The notes under the pieces: model-generated
Told to the model about the DNA's origin: nothing
The model's input: only the letters and a program-made list of their open reading frames with translations
Databases searched by the model: none
Program-made: the position numbers and the translations under genes
Shown: in pieces, positions 33,573 through 42,859 of the stretch
How the letters are laid out: each line of letters starts with the position of its first letter
Numbering within the stretch: the first letter of the stretch is position 1
Assembly (NCBI RefSeq): GCF_009758205.1
Contig: NZ_WRXN01000002.1
Span: 1 to 64,000, forward strand
Direction: 5' to 3'
Source of the DNA: Chitinophaga tropicalis
GTDB lineage: Bacteria > Bacteroidota > Bacteroidia > Chitinophagales > Chitinophagaceae
Length of the DNA stretch: 64,000 bases

Positions 33573-34664
33573 ATGGCAACGACCAACGCAACGATCCTGA
33601 TCCCGGATATCAGCGGGTTTACCGAGTTCATGACAACAACTGAACTTAATCATAGCGCACATGCCATTAACATGCTGATTGATGCGATGATTAAAGCTGT
33701 TGGCGATGAATACGAAGTGGCAGAGATTGAAGGAGATGCTGTTTTGCTGGTCAGAAAAGGAGAACCACCTACCCGGAAAGAAATATTAAATACCTGCCTG
33801 AACATCTTTAACGCTTTTCACTATCAACGAAAATGGATGCAGCAACATATGGTTTGTGCCTGTGGCGCCTGCCAGGCTATTATTAACCTGACATTGAAGT
33901 TTGTAGTGCATCACGGAGCGGTTGCAGAAATAACAGTCGGCCGGTTTGTAAAACAATCCGGGCCTGAAATGATCATCGCCCATCGCTTATTGAAGAATAA
34001 TATTAATAACAATGAATACCTGCTGATCACAGAAAAGCTTTTTGAACAGGAAGCTGGTATGTCAGAACAGGATGAACTGGAATGGAACAGCTCATCGGAA
34101 GAATATGCGTCTATAGGCAAGGTTAATTACCGCTTTGCCTTGCTCAATAAAGCCCGTGAAAATGTGCCGGAACCGCCAGGGCCCGAAAACGATTATCGTG
34201 TTGATGATACTTGTTACCTGGAGTTATCTGTAACAGCAAATTTTCGTGATGTGTACATGGTAGTGATGAATATTCCAGGCCGGGTGGAATGGGTGCCCGA
34301 ATTGCTGAAAGTGGAACAGGAGGTACCGGCAGTATTTATTGGAAGTATTCACTACTGCACGTTTGAAGGTTACCGGGCCATTATATCCCCTCTGCGGATG
34401 ACCATATCTGATGAGGCTATTTTCTACGCTGAAAGCTGTAATATCTCCGAAAGGAACCTTTCTCTGGTATACGAATTTGCATTTACTAAAATAAATGAAA
34501 CATCTTGCCTCGTTACCTGCCGTTTTTTGAACAACGGAACATCGCCGGTCCCGGAAGAAATAAACGCTGAATTATTACGGAGTATGCAAAAGGTAGGAGA
34601 GGAACTGGTAGCGTATTGTGAGAAAATGGAGGGCGCTTCTTTTGATCCTGCCTTTAAAAAATAA
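33573..34664 (+). CDS. DUF2652 protein: nucleotide-cyclase-like domain plus SRPBCC-like domain
   Basis: A 363-residue cytoplasmic protein. Residues about 5-150 match DUF2652, a relative of the class III adenylyl/guanylyl cyclase fold: ATILIPDISGFTEFM with Asp12 and EIEGDAVLL with Asp55 correspond to the two metal-binding aspartates of cyclases. The C-terminal part (about 215-355) looks like an SRPBCC/START-type ligand-binding domain (VTANFRDVYMVVMNIPGRVEWVPEL). Whether it makes a cyclic nucleotide is unknown, but both metal ligands are kept. It diverges from queD; the short intergenic region carries both promoters. Confidence 0.75.
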   Translation: MATTNATILIPDISGFTEFMTTTELNHSAHAINMLIDAMIKAVGDEYEVAEIEGDAVLLVRKGEPPTRKEILNTCLNIFNAFHYQRKWMQQHMVCACGACQAIINLTLKFVVHHGAVAEITVGRFVKQSGPEMIIAHRLLKNNINNNEYLLITEKLFEQEAGMSEQDELEWNSSSEEYASIGKVNYRFALLNKARENVPEPPGPENDYRVDDTCYLELSVTANFRDVYMVVMNIPGRVEWVPELLKVEQEVPAVFIGSIHYCTFEGYRAIISPLRMTISDEAIFYAESCNISERNLSLVYEFAFTKINETSCLVTCRFLNNGTSPVPEEINAELLRSMQKVGEELVAYCEKMEGASFDPAFKK

Positions 34665-34668
34665 GCAC

Positions 34669-35529
34669 TCACACCGGAACTTTTGTATTGATCACCGTAT
34701 ACTGCTTCCTGAAAGCTGACGGGCTCATACCTTTTATCTTTTTAAAGGTCCTGTTCAGATGACTTTCATCCGTAAAGTTCAGTTCAATTGCAATTTCATT
34801 GATCCGCATATCACTATGGAGTAAGCGGGTCTCGATCAGCCTCACTTTATAATTAGTAATGTAATCCTGTAAGGTTTCTCCTGTTTGTTTTTTAAAGTAA
34901 CGCCCCAGGTAATTCGGTGCAACACTAAACCGGGTGCTTAATTTCTCTGTGTTAAGCAAATGCGGCTCAAAGATATGCTGCTGTATGAAATGCAACATTT
35001 CCAGTACCAACTCGCCGGTATTTTCCTTGATCTTTTTAGGCAACTTCAGGGCAATATTCCTGGCTACTATGGTAATGATCGTATTCACAATCTGTTCTGT
35101 TATCCTTGTAAAGTATATCTGCTGATGTTCCTGTTCTGATATGATGCTTTCCATTAAAACTGCGATCAGTGGCTTGTCTGTCTTATTTTTCAATATGCAT
35201 CCTGGCCGGTGACTGGCATTTTGCAAAATGTTTTCTACACATTGTACAGCATCTTTATCATGAGGAGATTTACTGCGTACATAATATTCATTAAAACGGA
35301 TAAATAAAAAGCAAGTCTGCGTAGTGATATCAAATGAATAGCTGTCCTGAGGGGTGAGCAGAAAGAGATTACCTTTCCTGTAAGAGAACTGGTTTCCATT
35401 TACATACTGGATACCTGTACCATTAACAATGTAGATCAACTCAAAAAAGTTGAGCTTCCGTTTCTTAACAGGAAAGTATTCCATCTCTTTCACTTCGATC
35501 TCGAAAGGTCTGTGTAAGGTCTCTTTCAT
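34669..35529 (-). CDS. AraC-family transcriptional regulator
   Basis: A 286-residue regulator with an N-terminal cupin-like domain (LIYIVNGTGIQYVNGNQF, LFLLTPQDSYSFDI) and a C-terminal double helix-turn-helix (STRFSVAPNYLGRYFKKQTG, and IAIELNFTDESHLNRTFKKIKGMSP). It reads toward the end of the DUF2652 gene and leaves only 4 bases between the stop codons. The lipocalin-like gene lies 30 bases upstream on the same strand, so it may be co-transcribed with it. Confidence 0.9.
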   Translation of the reverse strand: MKETLHRPFEIEVKEMEYFPVKKRKLNFFELIYIVNGTGIQYVNGNQFSYRKGNLFLLTPQDSYSFDITTQTCFLFIRFNEYYVRSKSPHDKDAVQCVENILQNASHRPGCILKNKTDKPLIAVLMESIISEQEHQQIYFTRITEQIVNTIITIVARNIALKLPKKIKENTGELVLEMLHFIQQHIFEPHLLNTEKLSTRFSVAPNYLGRYFKKQTGETLQDYITNYKVRLIETRLLHSDMRINEIAIELNFTDESHLNRTFKKIKGMSPSAFRKQYTVINTKVPV

Positions 35530-35559
35530 GATCGTAATTTACAGAATTAATACGGGAGG

Positions 35560-36042
35560 TCATCGTATCCGGGTGAATACGGAAAGGGGAATTTCACCGT
35601 TGGGCCGTGGTGGCAGTTGCCAGCTAAGCTGGTCATCTTTCAGTGAAAAGGTATTTTCCCTTGAGGTACCGTCGGCATTTGGGAAACTGGCTTTGTCAAT
35701 GTGGAAACGGATCCTGTTCTTTACTGTATCTACTTCATATGTACCGAAATGGCAACTCATTGTCAGCATAGCATTCCGGTATTCTTCGGGCGTTCCCTTT
35801 TCACGGTCGCCGGAGGCAAATCGTTGCCGGTCGTTATGGAAGATCTCCACTGTATAATGCCCGTTATTGGTAAAGATGGCAATGCCATGTGGATTATCGC
35901 CATAATCTGCCGCCTGCCGGCCATCAGGTAATATCTTGTCTGCAGCAATGAGCTTCCATGTACCGGCCAGCTGCTGGCCAAATACTGGAATTGAGATACA
36001 GGTGCTGAATGTAGCGATAACGTATTGTAACATCTTGTTCAT
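35560..36042 (-). CDS. Lipocalin-like secreted protein
   Basis: 160 residues from the ATG at 36042, which starts a signal peptide (MLQYVIATFSTCISIPVFGQ); an ATG eight codons upstream is less likely. The mature part fits the bacterial lipocalin-like domain: AGTWKLIAADKILPDGRQ at the start, then NNGHYTVEIFHNDR, FGTYEVD and the closing LVWQLP-like strand. It would bind a small hydrophobic molecule in the periplasm. It precedes an AraC regulator on the same strand by 30 bases. Confidence 0.75.
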   Translation of the reverse strand: MNKMLQYVIATFSTCISIPVFGQQLAGTWKLIAADKILPDGRQAADYGDNPHGIAIFTNNGHYTVEIFHNDRQRFASGDREKGTPEEYRNAMLTMSCHFGTYEVDTVKNRIRFHIDKASFPNADGTSRENTFSLKDDQLSWQLPPRPNGEIPLSVFTRIR

Positions 36043-36088
36043 ATTATATTTGTTGTGCCAGGACAAAAATAGCTTGAGAAAACAGCGG

Positions 36089-36463
36089 TTATCTGTAAGA
36101 TTTTACCAAAAATCTGTATTTGTATAAAGGATATTTGAAGTTATGCCTAATGAATTTTTGAACGAAGACTATCTTATCTTTTTCAATAAAAGATCCGTAA
36201 ATAGGAGTCACCACTACTGCGGGTGAAACTGCATTGACGCGGATATTGACATCTGCCAGCTCCATTGCCAGGTGTTCTCCTGGATTTGCCAGATCAACGC
36301 CATAAACTTTCACTTTCCCTTTTTGAGATAATTCTTTCTCAGTAACTTCCAGATTTTTGTTAGCACGCGCTACAATAGCCACTTCTATTCCTTTTTGAAG
36401 AAGCAGGAGAGCGGTAGCTTTCCCATTCCTGACGAGCTACCTATAATTAATGCTTGTTTCATT
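36089..36463 (-). pseudogene. Decayed short-chain dehydrogenase (SDR) gene
   Basis: The frame starting at 36463 begins MKQALIIGSSSGMGK, an SDR nucleotide-binding start. It then shifts by one base (a G is missing in the AAAGCTACC stretch) and continues in the next frame as ALLLLQKGIEVAIVARANKNLE. After VKVYGVDLANPGEH the sequence jumps to LAMELADVNIRVNAVSPAVVVTPIYG, which normally lies about 100 residues later, so the catalytic YxxxK region is deleted. The end is also non-homologous. One frameshift plus one large internal deletion make it non-functional. Confidence 0.85.
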
Positions 36464-36481
36464 TTATATTTTTTTGTTTGA

Positions 36482-36769
36482 TCAGACAACAGTGTAAATT
36501 CTTACGTCTGGCGTATCCTTCAAATACGGCTTAAGGGCAATTACAACGTCATTGTTAAACAATCCGCTTGACAGGTAAGCCTGCGCATCCGTTATTGACT
36601 CAAAACCATGCAGTACCTGTACGTCCTCATCCCTGATCAGAAGTTCCTTGGATGTGGCCCCTTTAATATCAGAGAGGAATGGTGCTTTGTATTTGTTATA
36701 TACTTCCGCCGCACTTCCCCTGTCTGAATTATCAACCTTCAGACTAATCTCTAAATAAGCTTTTACCAT
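36482..36769 (-). CDS. Small ABM-like (dimeric alpha/beta barrel) protein
   Basis: A 95-residue cytoplasmic protein. The pattern AYLEISLKV ... AAEVYNKYKAPFLSDIKGATSKELL ... VQVLHGFESITDAQAYLSSGLF ... DVRIYTVV has the strand-helix order of the ABM/dimeric ferredoxin-like-barrel proteins that act on or bind small aromatics. No catalytic residues can be named. It lies between a truncated AraC regulator and an SDR remnant, all on the minus strand, so the three may once have formed a regulated redox cassette. Confidence 0.6.
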   Translation of the reverse strand: MVKAYLEISLKVDNSDRGSAAEVYNKYKAPFLSDIKGATSKELLIRDEDVQVLHGFESITDAQAYLSSGLFNNDVVIALKPYLKDTPDVRIYTVV

Positions 36770-36854
36770 TGTATAAAAATTTAAAGTTTACAATGCAAAG
36801 GTCGGAAGGCAGACGCCTTCTGAAAATGGATAGACTTGAAAAGAAATGGTAGAT

Positions 36855-37349
36855 TTAGGAAATAGATTTCCGAAAATCAGAAGGAGAGATCAGTGTATGT
36901 TTCTTAAAATACTTGACGAAATAGGAGGGATCATCGAATCCCAAACGGTAACCGATCTGATTTACGTTCAGGTTGGAATGCAGAAGCAGGCGCTGCGCTT
37001 CCAGGATAATACGTTCCTGTATCATTTGAGAAGGAGTCTTGTTAAGCATGTGGTTAGTGAGGTCTGATAAAGTACGCCCGGAAATATGCATTAACTGCGC
37101 ATATTCTGTTACGGAAAGACCTTTGTTATAGTTTTCCTCTATCAGGTTTACAAAGTGTATTAATTGGACCCTTTTCTCATCAACCATAAAGGGAGTTTGA
37201 CCTTCCCCCTTTTCAGATTCGTTCTTTCGCCTTTGGACCTGGATCAGGAACGCTTTCAGATAGTTTCTCAGCAGTTCTTCCTGCCCGAATTTTCCCTGGG
37301 TCTGTAATTCAGCTTTTATCTGGTGTACCTTATTTAAAATTCCGTGCAT
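36855..37349 (-). CDS. AraC-type regulator lacking its N-terminal ligand domain (probably truncated)
   Basis: 164 residues from the ATG at 37349. A short helical part (EELLRNYLKAFLIQVQRRKN) is followed by the complete double helix-turn-helix: LSVTEYAQLMHISGRTLSDL and VNQIGYRLGFDDPSYFVKYFKKHT..SPSDFRK. Normal family members have about 290 residues with a cupin domain first; here the first 125 or so are missing. Its start lies inside the last codons of dnaE2 (20-base overlap), so a rearrangement probably joined the two. It may still bind DNA or be a remnant. Confidence 0.7.
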   Translation of the reverse strand: MHGILNKVHQIKAELQTQGKFGQEELLRNYLKAFLIQVQRRKNESEKGEGQTPFMVDEKRVQLIHFVNLIEENYNKGLSVTEYAQLMHISGRTLSDLTNHMLNKTPSQMIQERIILEAQRLLLHSNLNVNQIGYRLGFDDPSYFVKYFKKHTLISPSDFRKSIS

Positions 37350-40300
37350 CCGGAAACAGCTTTTCCTGTTGGCTCTCCTTACCGGAAGAACGGGGCCTGG
37401 ACAGCTCCCGTAACATAGGATTAATGTTATAACACCTGGTGATAATAACATGGATCACTTTACCTTCTATCTGAAGCTTACCTTCTGCCATAAGCAGGCG
37501 CGCACTTAAGATCTCTCTGCGATATTTACTGAATATGTTCTGGAAAGCAACCAGGTTCATTGAACCGGTTTCATCTTCAAGAGTAATAAAACAGATACCT
37601 TTCGCAGTACCGGGCTGCTGTCGTACCAGCACAAGGCCAGCTACCTGTACCGTTATGCCATCCTGCAGCGATGCCAGTTCGGCAGCTGTAACGGCGTTAA
37701 GCAACCGTAGCTTCTCTCTGACAAAGCTGACAGGATGTGCTTTGATGGAAAGTGCTGTTGAGGCATAGTCCATCAATACATGTTCTCCATCAGTCATTAC
37801 CGGTAGAGCAGGCTTCTCTTCAAAAACACTATCTGAAGGCTGCCCTGTAAACAGTGCAACGGGTCTGTCTGCTAACGCATTGACCTCCCACAGGGCGCTG
37901 CGTCTGTCAAATCCTAATGACCGGAATGCGTCAGCCTCAGCAAGCCGTTCCAGCACAGTAACAGGCACGCCTGCTTCTGCCAGTGCAGGTATAGAGGAAT
38001 AGCCGCTTCCCCGCCCGGTTACGATCAGGCCGGCACTGGGCTCCTGTAATCCTTTTACTTGCCGGAAGCCAAGGCGGATAGCATGCCGTTCACCTGCCGG
38101 TTCCAGGGTATTATCCCACGCAGAGTGATTCACATCCACCGGACGGACTTCAACACCATGCTTTCTTGCATCAATGATGATCTGCGCCGGCTGGTAAAAC
38201 CCCATAGGCATACTGTTCAGCAACGCTGTGGCAAATACATCAGGATAGAAGCATTTTAACCAGGAGGAGACATACACCAGTAACGCAAAACTGGCGGCAT
38301 GACTCTCCGGAAAACCATACGCTCCAAACCCTTCCAGCTGCTTAAATACCCGGTTGGCAAAATCTTCATTATAGCCGCGCTCTTTCATACCCTGTATCAT
38401 TTTCTCCCGGAACCTGGATACCACTCCCTTAGCTTTAAACGTTGCCATACTGCGACGTAGCTCATCTGCTTCCGCAGGTGTAAAGCCAGCAGCGACTATA
38501 GCTATCTTCATCGCTTGTTCCTGGAAAAGAGGAACACCTAAAGTGCGATGCAGTATCTCTTCCAGCGCTTTAGAAGGATAAGATACCTCTTCTATCTTGT
38601 TACGGCGTCGCAGATAAGGATGCACCATGTCTCCGACAATAGGCCCGGGCCTCACTATTGCAACTTCAATCACCAGGTCGTAAAATTCTTTCGGTTTTAA
38701 CCTTGGTAACATACTCATCTGGGCCCGGCTTTCAATCTGGAATACGCCAATAGTATCACCGTTGCTGATCATCTCATAGACTTCAGGATCATCCTGTGGA
38801 ATGTTGGCAAGGGTCCAGTGTTTGTTATAATGCCGTTTACCGAGGTCAAATGCCTTACGGATACAGGTTAACATACCCAATGCCAGTACATCGATCTTCA
38901 GAAACCCCAGGGCTTCTATATCATCTTTATTCCATTCAATATTTGTCCTGTCTTCCATGCGGGCATTGATGACAGGGCAGAGGTCAGTTAATTTCCCACG
39001 GGTGATAATAAAACCCCCGGTATGTTGCCCTAATTGCCGCGGAAATCCTATCATCAGGTGTGTAAGCTCCAGCACTTTTCGCAAAAAAGGGTCCTGCGGA
39101 TTGATACCCTGTTCTGCAACGCGCTGCTCGTCAAATATATCATCAGAATACCGCCATATTGCGTCTGACAGCCGTTTGATAGTATCTGCAGAAAGTCCCA
39201 TTGCCTTGCCTACGTCGCGGATGGCGCCTTTCTGCCGTTGCTGTGTAACAGTAGCAACAATAGCCGCACGGTCACGGCCATATTTGTTGTATATGTATTG
39301 TATTACCTCTTCCCTGCGTTCATGCTCAAAGTCAACGTCAATATCAGGAGGTTCGTTGCGGGCGCTGGAAATAAAACGTTCAAACAGCAGATCAAATTTA
39401 GTAGGATCTATACTGGTAATGCCCAGGCAAAAACAAACAGTGCTGTTTGCAGCAGATCCCCGGCCCTGGCATAATATATCCTTGCTACGGGCAAACTTTA
39501 CAATGTCATAGACTGTCAGAAAATAAGGAGCATAATTCATTTCTTCAATGAACTGCATTTCATGATTGATATTGGCGATGATCTTATCCGGCAATGATTC
39601 GCCATAAAAATCTTTTGCTCCCTTCCAGACAAGATATTTCAGCTCCTCCAGCGGCGTCCTGCCATTGGTAGTGATCTCTTCAGGATATTCGTATTTTAAT
39701 TCACTGAGAGAGAACCGGCAGGCGTCAGCTATTTCTATCGTACGCTGAAGCGCATCCGGGTATTGCCGGAAAAGCCTGTGCATTTCAGCAACGGGTTTTA
39801 AATGTCTTTCTGAATTGGATAGCAGGAGAAAACCCGCATTATGGATAGTACATTTCTCACGTACACAGGTAAGAATATCCTGTAACTCACGACGGGAAGA
39901 GATATGATAATATACATCGTTGGTAGCAACAAGCGGTACCTGGTATCGCTGTGATAACCGGTGCAGCTGGTAGATCAGCTTCATATCGTCTCCCTGGTAA
40001 GTACGGTGAGAGGCCAGGTATAAATGATCACCCAGATGGCTTTTATATTCAGCCAATGCTGCAATAAAAGCCGCATCAGGCTCAAACAGGCGATTCAGCT
40101 TATCAGGCGGTATCACTATAAACTTAATGCCTTCTGCATGAGCATATACATCTGCTTTGTACAGGTGGCACTGGCCTTTTTCCGTTCTCTGGTTGCCTGC
40201 AGTCAATAAAGCAGATAACCGTCCATATGCTTCTTTACTGGTAGGATAGGCTAAGAGACTGGGACCATCCAGCAGGTCAAGCCGGCAGGCAGGTATAATG

Positions 40301-40485
40301 CGGATAGGTTTATTTTTAGCGGCAGCATGCGCGCGGACAATACCCGCCAGCGTATTACGGTCTGTAATAGCTATGGCTTTATAGCCCAGTTCCAGGGCCT
40401 GCTCTACCAGTTCTTCAGGATGGGAGGCGCCCCTTAAAAAGGAGAAATTACTTGTCACCTGTAACTCTACATAATCCATACTCAC
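37330..40485 (-). CDS. dnaE2: Error-prone DNA polymerase DnaE2
   Basis: A 1051-residue C-family DNA polymerase alpha subunit of the DnaE2 type. It does error-prone lesion bypass together with ImuA/ImuB. It starts with a PHP domain (LGYKAIAITDRNTLAGIVRAHAA; about 1-210). The polymerase core has GRGSAANSTVCFCLGI (about 342) and PPDIDVDFEH (about 382), carrying the catalytic aspartates. A helix-hairpin-helix region follows, then an OB-fold near 935-1015 (VAGLVLVRQQPGTAKGICFITLEDETG). The end EKLFPDARNFK is typical, so the protein is complete despite overlapping the next gene. Six bases separate it from imuB. Confidence 0.95.
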   Translation of the reverse strand: MSMDYVELQVTSNFSFLRGASHPEELVEQALELGYKAIAITDRNTLAGIVRAHAAAKNKPIRIIPACRLDLLDGPSLLAYPTSKEAYGRLSALLTAGNQRTEKGQCHLYKADVYAHAEGIKFIVIPPDKLNRLFEPDAAFIAALAEYKSHLGDHLYLASHRTYQGDDMKLIYQLHRLSQRYQVPLVATNDVYYHISSRRELQDILTCVREKCTIHNAGFLLLSNSERHLKPVAEMHRLFRQYPDALQRTIEIADACRFSLSELKYEYPEEITTNGRTPLEELKYLVWKGAKDFYGESLPDKIIANINHEMQFIEEMNYAPYFLTVYDIVKFARSKDILCQGRGSAANSTVCFCLGITSIDPTKFDLLFERFISSARNEPPDIDVDFEHERREEVIQYIYNKYGRDRAAIVATVTQQRQKGAIRDVGKAMGLSADTIKRLSDAIWRYSDDIFDEQRVAEQGINPQDPFLRKVLELTHLMIGFPRQLGQHTGGFIITRGKLTDLCPVINARMEDRTNIEWNKDDIEALGFLKIDVLALGMLTCIRKAFDLGKRHYNKHWTLANIPQDDPEVYEMISNGDTIGVFQIESRAQMSMLPRLKPKEFYDLVIEVAIVRPGPIVGDMVHPYLRRRNKIEEVSYPSKALEEILHRTLGVPLFQEQAMKIAIVAAGFTPAEADELRRSMATFKAKGVVSRFREKMIQGMKERGYNEDFANRVFKQLEGFGAYGFPESHAASFALLVYVSSWLKCFYPDVFATALLNSMPMGFYQPAQIIIDARKHGVEVRPVDVNHSAWDNTLEPAGERHAIRLGFRQVKGLQEPSAGLIVTGRGSGYSSIPALAEAGVPVTVLERLAEADAFRSLGFDRRSALWEVNALADRPVALFTGQPSDSVFEEKPALPVMTDGEHVLMDYASTALSIKAHPVSFVREKLRLLNAVTAAELASLQDGITVQVAGLVLVRQQPGTAKGICFITLEDETGSMNLVAFQNIFSKYRREILSARLLMAEGKLQIEGKVIHVIITRCYNINPMLRELSRPRSSGKESQQEKLFPDARNFK

Positions 40486-40491
40486 TCGTTG

Positions 40492-41997
40492 TTATGCGAA
40501 AAAACCATGAATAAACCAGTCCGGTTGCTGATCATCTGAATAATGCCCTGAGCGGAATACCCAGTAACGCTTACCCTGTTCATCTTCTACACGGTAATAA
40601 TCCCGGTGATCGCCCTGTTCCTGCCACCATTCCCTTTCTATACGCTCCGGCCCGTCTGCTTTAGATATCCGGTGCACCTTTCCCCGGTAAATAAATAACA
40701 TTGGCGGATAGTCCGGTATAGGCGCAGTTACCTGTATCAGCTCAGGTGAAGAGAGCAATAAAATAGGACGTAGCCTGTCCTCCGGCCAGGTAATTGTCCC
40801 TTGCTCTTCCAGTGAACTGGCTGTACAGACAGATCTTTCCGGCCAATGGTGCTGATCAGGCAGATAACGGTGTATTGCATCTGCGCCTAACCTGGAAGTG
40901 ATACGGTCTAATAACTCTGCTACCTTTACATCTCCAGGGCTTCCTGTGGCGGCATTCCAGAATGCTTCCTGCCTGGATATAGCGTCTTCTACTATTGGCG
41001 CCTCAAGAATAAATAGCTCAATACCCAGCTCAGGGCATAGCTTTCCGATCTCCGGTTCAAATAAGTGAAAAAGATGCTTGATATGATGTGAAGGGCGGTT
41101 AGTACCAATGCAGGCCTGTATGATCTCCCCGTCAATACGGTATCCCTTCAGTATAGCTTTCCGCAGGCCTTTCCCTTCGGCCTGTAACCGCTGGCAAAGG
41201 GCTTCCAGTAAGCGCTGAACAGCTATTTCAATACCTGTTCTTGTACGTATAGGTTCCAGGCAGGGAAGCCTTTCAAAGTACTGTTCGGGTAGGAAGACCG
41301 GTATGACGATCTCCTGCTGCATGCCCGATGCCTGATCTAACCGCAATAAGAGTTCTGTCCCAAAACGCCTGCGTAATGCCGGACGTTGTATTGTCATAAA
41401 ACTCCCTACTTCAGAGAGGCCCAGCTTGTGTAGCTTTTCTATTATGATACTGTTTAATCGTAATGAGGCAGGAGGGAGAGGAGCGATAGCCGTTAATTCG
41501 TTACCAGGTTCTATGATAGGAGTGATAGTCCCGTAACGGGAAACAGCCCAGGCAGTGCCAATAGTACTGGCGATGGCGCCGCGTGCATCATAACCCATTG
41601 CCCGGATACGGGTAATGATCTCCTTCAGGTAAGGGCGTTCACCATCCCATAAATGAGCACAGCCGGTAATGTCCAGGATCAGCCCATCTTCGCCATCTAT
41701 GCAAACAAAAGGAGTATAACGGATACACCATTCTGCCCATTTCCGTAAAAGGCGTACAGCAAGATCAGGACTATCATCCTGTACTTCCAGTGAGGGGACC
41801 ATAGCACGGGCATCAGCTACAGCCATTCCTGCAGAGATCCCCCGTTTTTCCGCTTCTATGTTAGTAGCAGAGATGACCATACGGCCATAGTCCTGTATTG
41901 CCAGAACAAAAGGAATAGATGCCAGTTCCCGTCGGCGGTTAATGTGCCAGTCCGTTTTTAAATGCCGGAACCAGATCGTAATAAATCGCTGTCCCAT
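40492..41997 (-). CDS. imuB: ImuB, Y-family polymerase-like mutasome protein
   Basis: 501 residues from the ATG at 41997, two bases after the imuA stop; the frame continues 33 codons upstream but that part overlaps imuA. It resembles Y-family polymerases but has TIWFRHLKTDW in place of the DxDxFFAxVE metal site, as ImuB proteins do, so it is a catalytically dead adaptor that links DnaE2 to the sliding clamp. ImuB signatures are DGLILDITGCAHLWDGE (about 110-125) and the C-terminal YYRVEDEQGKRYWVFRSG ... PDWFIHGFFA. It belongs to the imuA-imuB-dnaE2 operon. Confidence 0.93.
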   Translation of the reverse strand: MGQRFITIWFRHLKTDWHINRRRELASIPFVLAIQDYGRMVISATNIEAEKRGISAGMAVADARAMVPSLEVQDDSPDLAVRLLRKWAEWCIRYTPFVCIDGEDGLILDITGCAHLWDGERPYLKEIITRIRAMGYDARGAIASTIGTAWAVSRYGTITPIIEPGNELTAIAPLPPASLRLNSIIIEKLHKLGLSEVGSFMTIQRPALRRRFGTELLLRLDQASGMQQEIVIPVFLPEQYFERLPCLEPIRTRTGIEIAVQRLLEALCQRLQAEGKGLRKAILKGYRIDGEIIQACIGTNRPSHHIKHLFHLFEPEIGKLCPELGIELFILEAPIVEDAISRQEAFWNAATGSPGDVKVAELLDRITSRLGADAIHRYLPDQHHWPERSVCTASSLEEQGTITWPEDRLRPILLLSSPELIQVTAPIPDYPPMLFIYRGKVHRISKADGPERIEREWWQEQGDHRDYYRVEDEQGKRYWVFRSGHYSDDQQPDWFIHGFFA

Positions 41998-41999
41998 AA

Positions 42000-42728
42000 C
42001 TACCCGATTTTCCGCCTCACGTTCTGTTCCGGGATAATCTGTGCTGCTTCGGATACAACCGGTAATAGTCTGCCATCCATGTATTCTGTCAGCCATTTGC
42101 CGGGCTTACCATTACGGACACGCAACAGCTCTATCTGCCAGCGGGGAAACCCCAGCCCCGGCATGCCGTTGTGGGAAACGCTTGCATACGCCTGTATACG
42201 CCATTGTGCTACACTGGCTATAGTATGTAAGCTCCTGGGTTTATAACGGATGATAAAACCTGTTACCCTGCTCTGTTCTACAGCCAGCTGCAGACGCCTG
42301 GATGCTATTAAGCTTATATCCTGTATTTCCAGTATGACAGCTGCAAGGCCCGGGCATTTCAGTGCTTCCTCTGCAGCCCATAAGGTAGGCCTGTCATTGC
42401 TCTGATCTATGAAGATCACCTGGTCCGGCCGTATACCGAATGCTGTTAAAGCAGGAGGGAATATCTTATTGGTTTTCCTGATCCATACACAGGCGCCGCC
42501 CAGCTGCATGAGCGGGGCCAGGATCGCTGCAATAAATCCGTATGTGGCTGCTGCATCTTCTGCCGTGTCACTCAGAAATTCGTGCATAGCTCCGGTAGGA
42601 AAGGTGTCATTGGGAAAAGCAGATTCAATAAGGCCCAGGCCAACATTAAGAGGATCTGATGCTGGTCTCAATCCCTGAAGGGAAAGAAGGTCCTGTCGCA
42701 ACTTTGCGATAATATCTGCCTTGGACAT
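42000..42728 (-). CDS. imuA: ImuA, RecA-like mutasome protein
   Basis: 242 residues from the ATG at 42728 (MSKADIIAKLRQDL, the usual ImuA start); 27 codons of open frame upstream look non-coding. It has a RecA/SulA-like core with AMHEFLSDTAEDAAATYGFIAAIL, then CVWIRKTNKIFPPAL and FIDQSNDRPTLWAAEEALKCPGLAAVI. The Walker A glycines of RecA are not kept, as in the family. It is required for ImuB/DnaE2 mutagenesis. It is first in the three-gene operon. No lexA2/S24 repressor gene precedes it, unlike many such cassettes. Confidence 0.9.
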   Translation of the reverse strand: MSKADIIAKLRQDLLSLQGLRPASDPLNVGLGLIESAFPNDTFPTGAMHEFLSDTAEDAAATYGFIAAILAPLMQLGGACVWIRKTNKIFPPALTAFGIRPDQVIFIDQSNDRPTLWAAEEALKCPGLAAVILEIQDISLIASRRLQLAVEQSRVTGFIIRYKPRSLHTIASVAQWRIQAYASVSHNGMPGLGFPRWQIELLRVRNGKPGKWLTEYMDGRLLPVVSEAAQIIPEQNVRRKIG

Positions 42729-42770
42729 AGGTGACGAGTAGAATACTTGTTTAAATTTCCAGTGTAAAAA

Positions 42771-42787
42771 TACTAAAATTTTTAGCA
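42771..42787. promoter_or_regulatory. Small palindrome upstream of imuA, possible operator
   Basis: CTAAAA-T-TTTTAG (42773-42785) is a perfect 6+6 palindrome about 45 bases before the imuA start, in the expected promoter zone. It could bind a repressor of the mutasome operon, but it is very AT-rich and might be chance. Confidence 0.25.
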
Positions 42788-42859
42788 TTCCAATCAGGAA
42801 ATAAGGCAATGTCCGGTTTGCAGTATGTTTAAAGATCCTTTATACTGTGTGCTCAGGTT

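Noticed and set aside
38957..39511. Long antisense open frame (184 codons) inside dnaE2
   Set aside because: It lies fully opposite a well conserved polymerase core and its translation has no domain character; it is a codon-use shadow.
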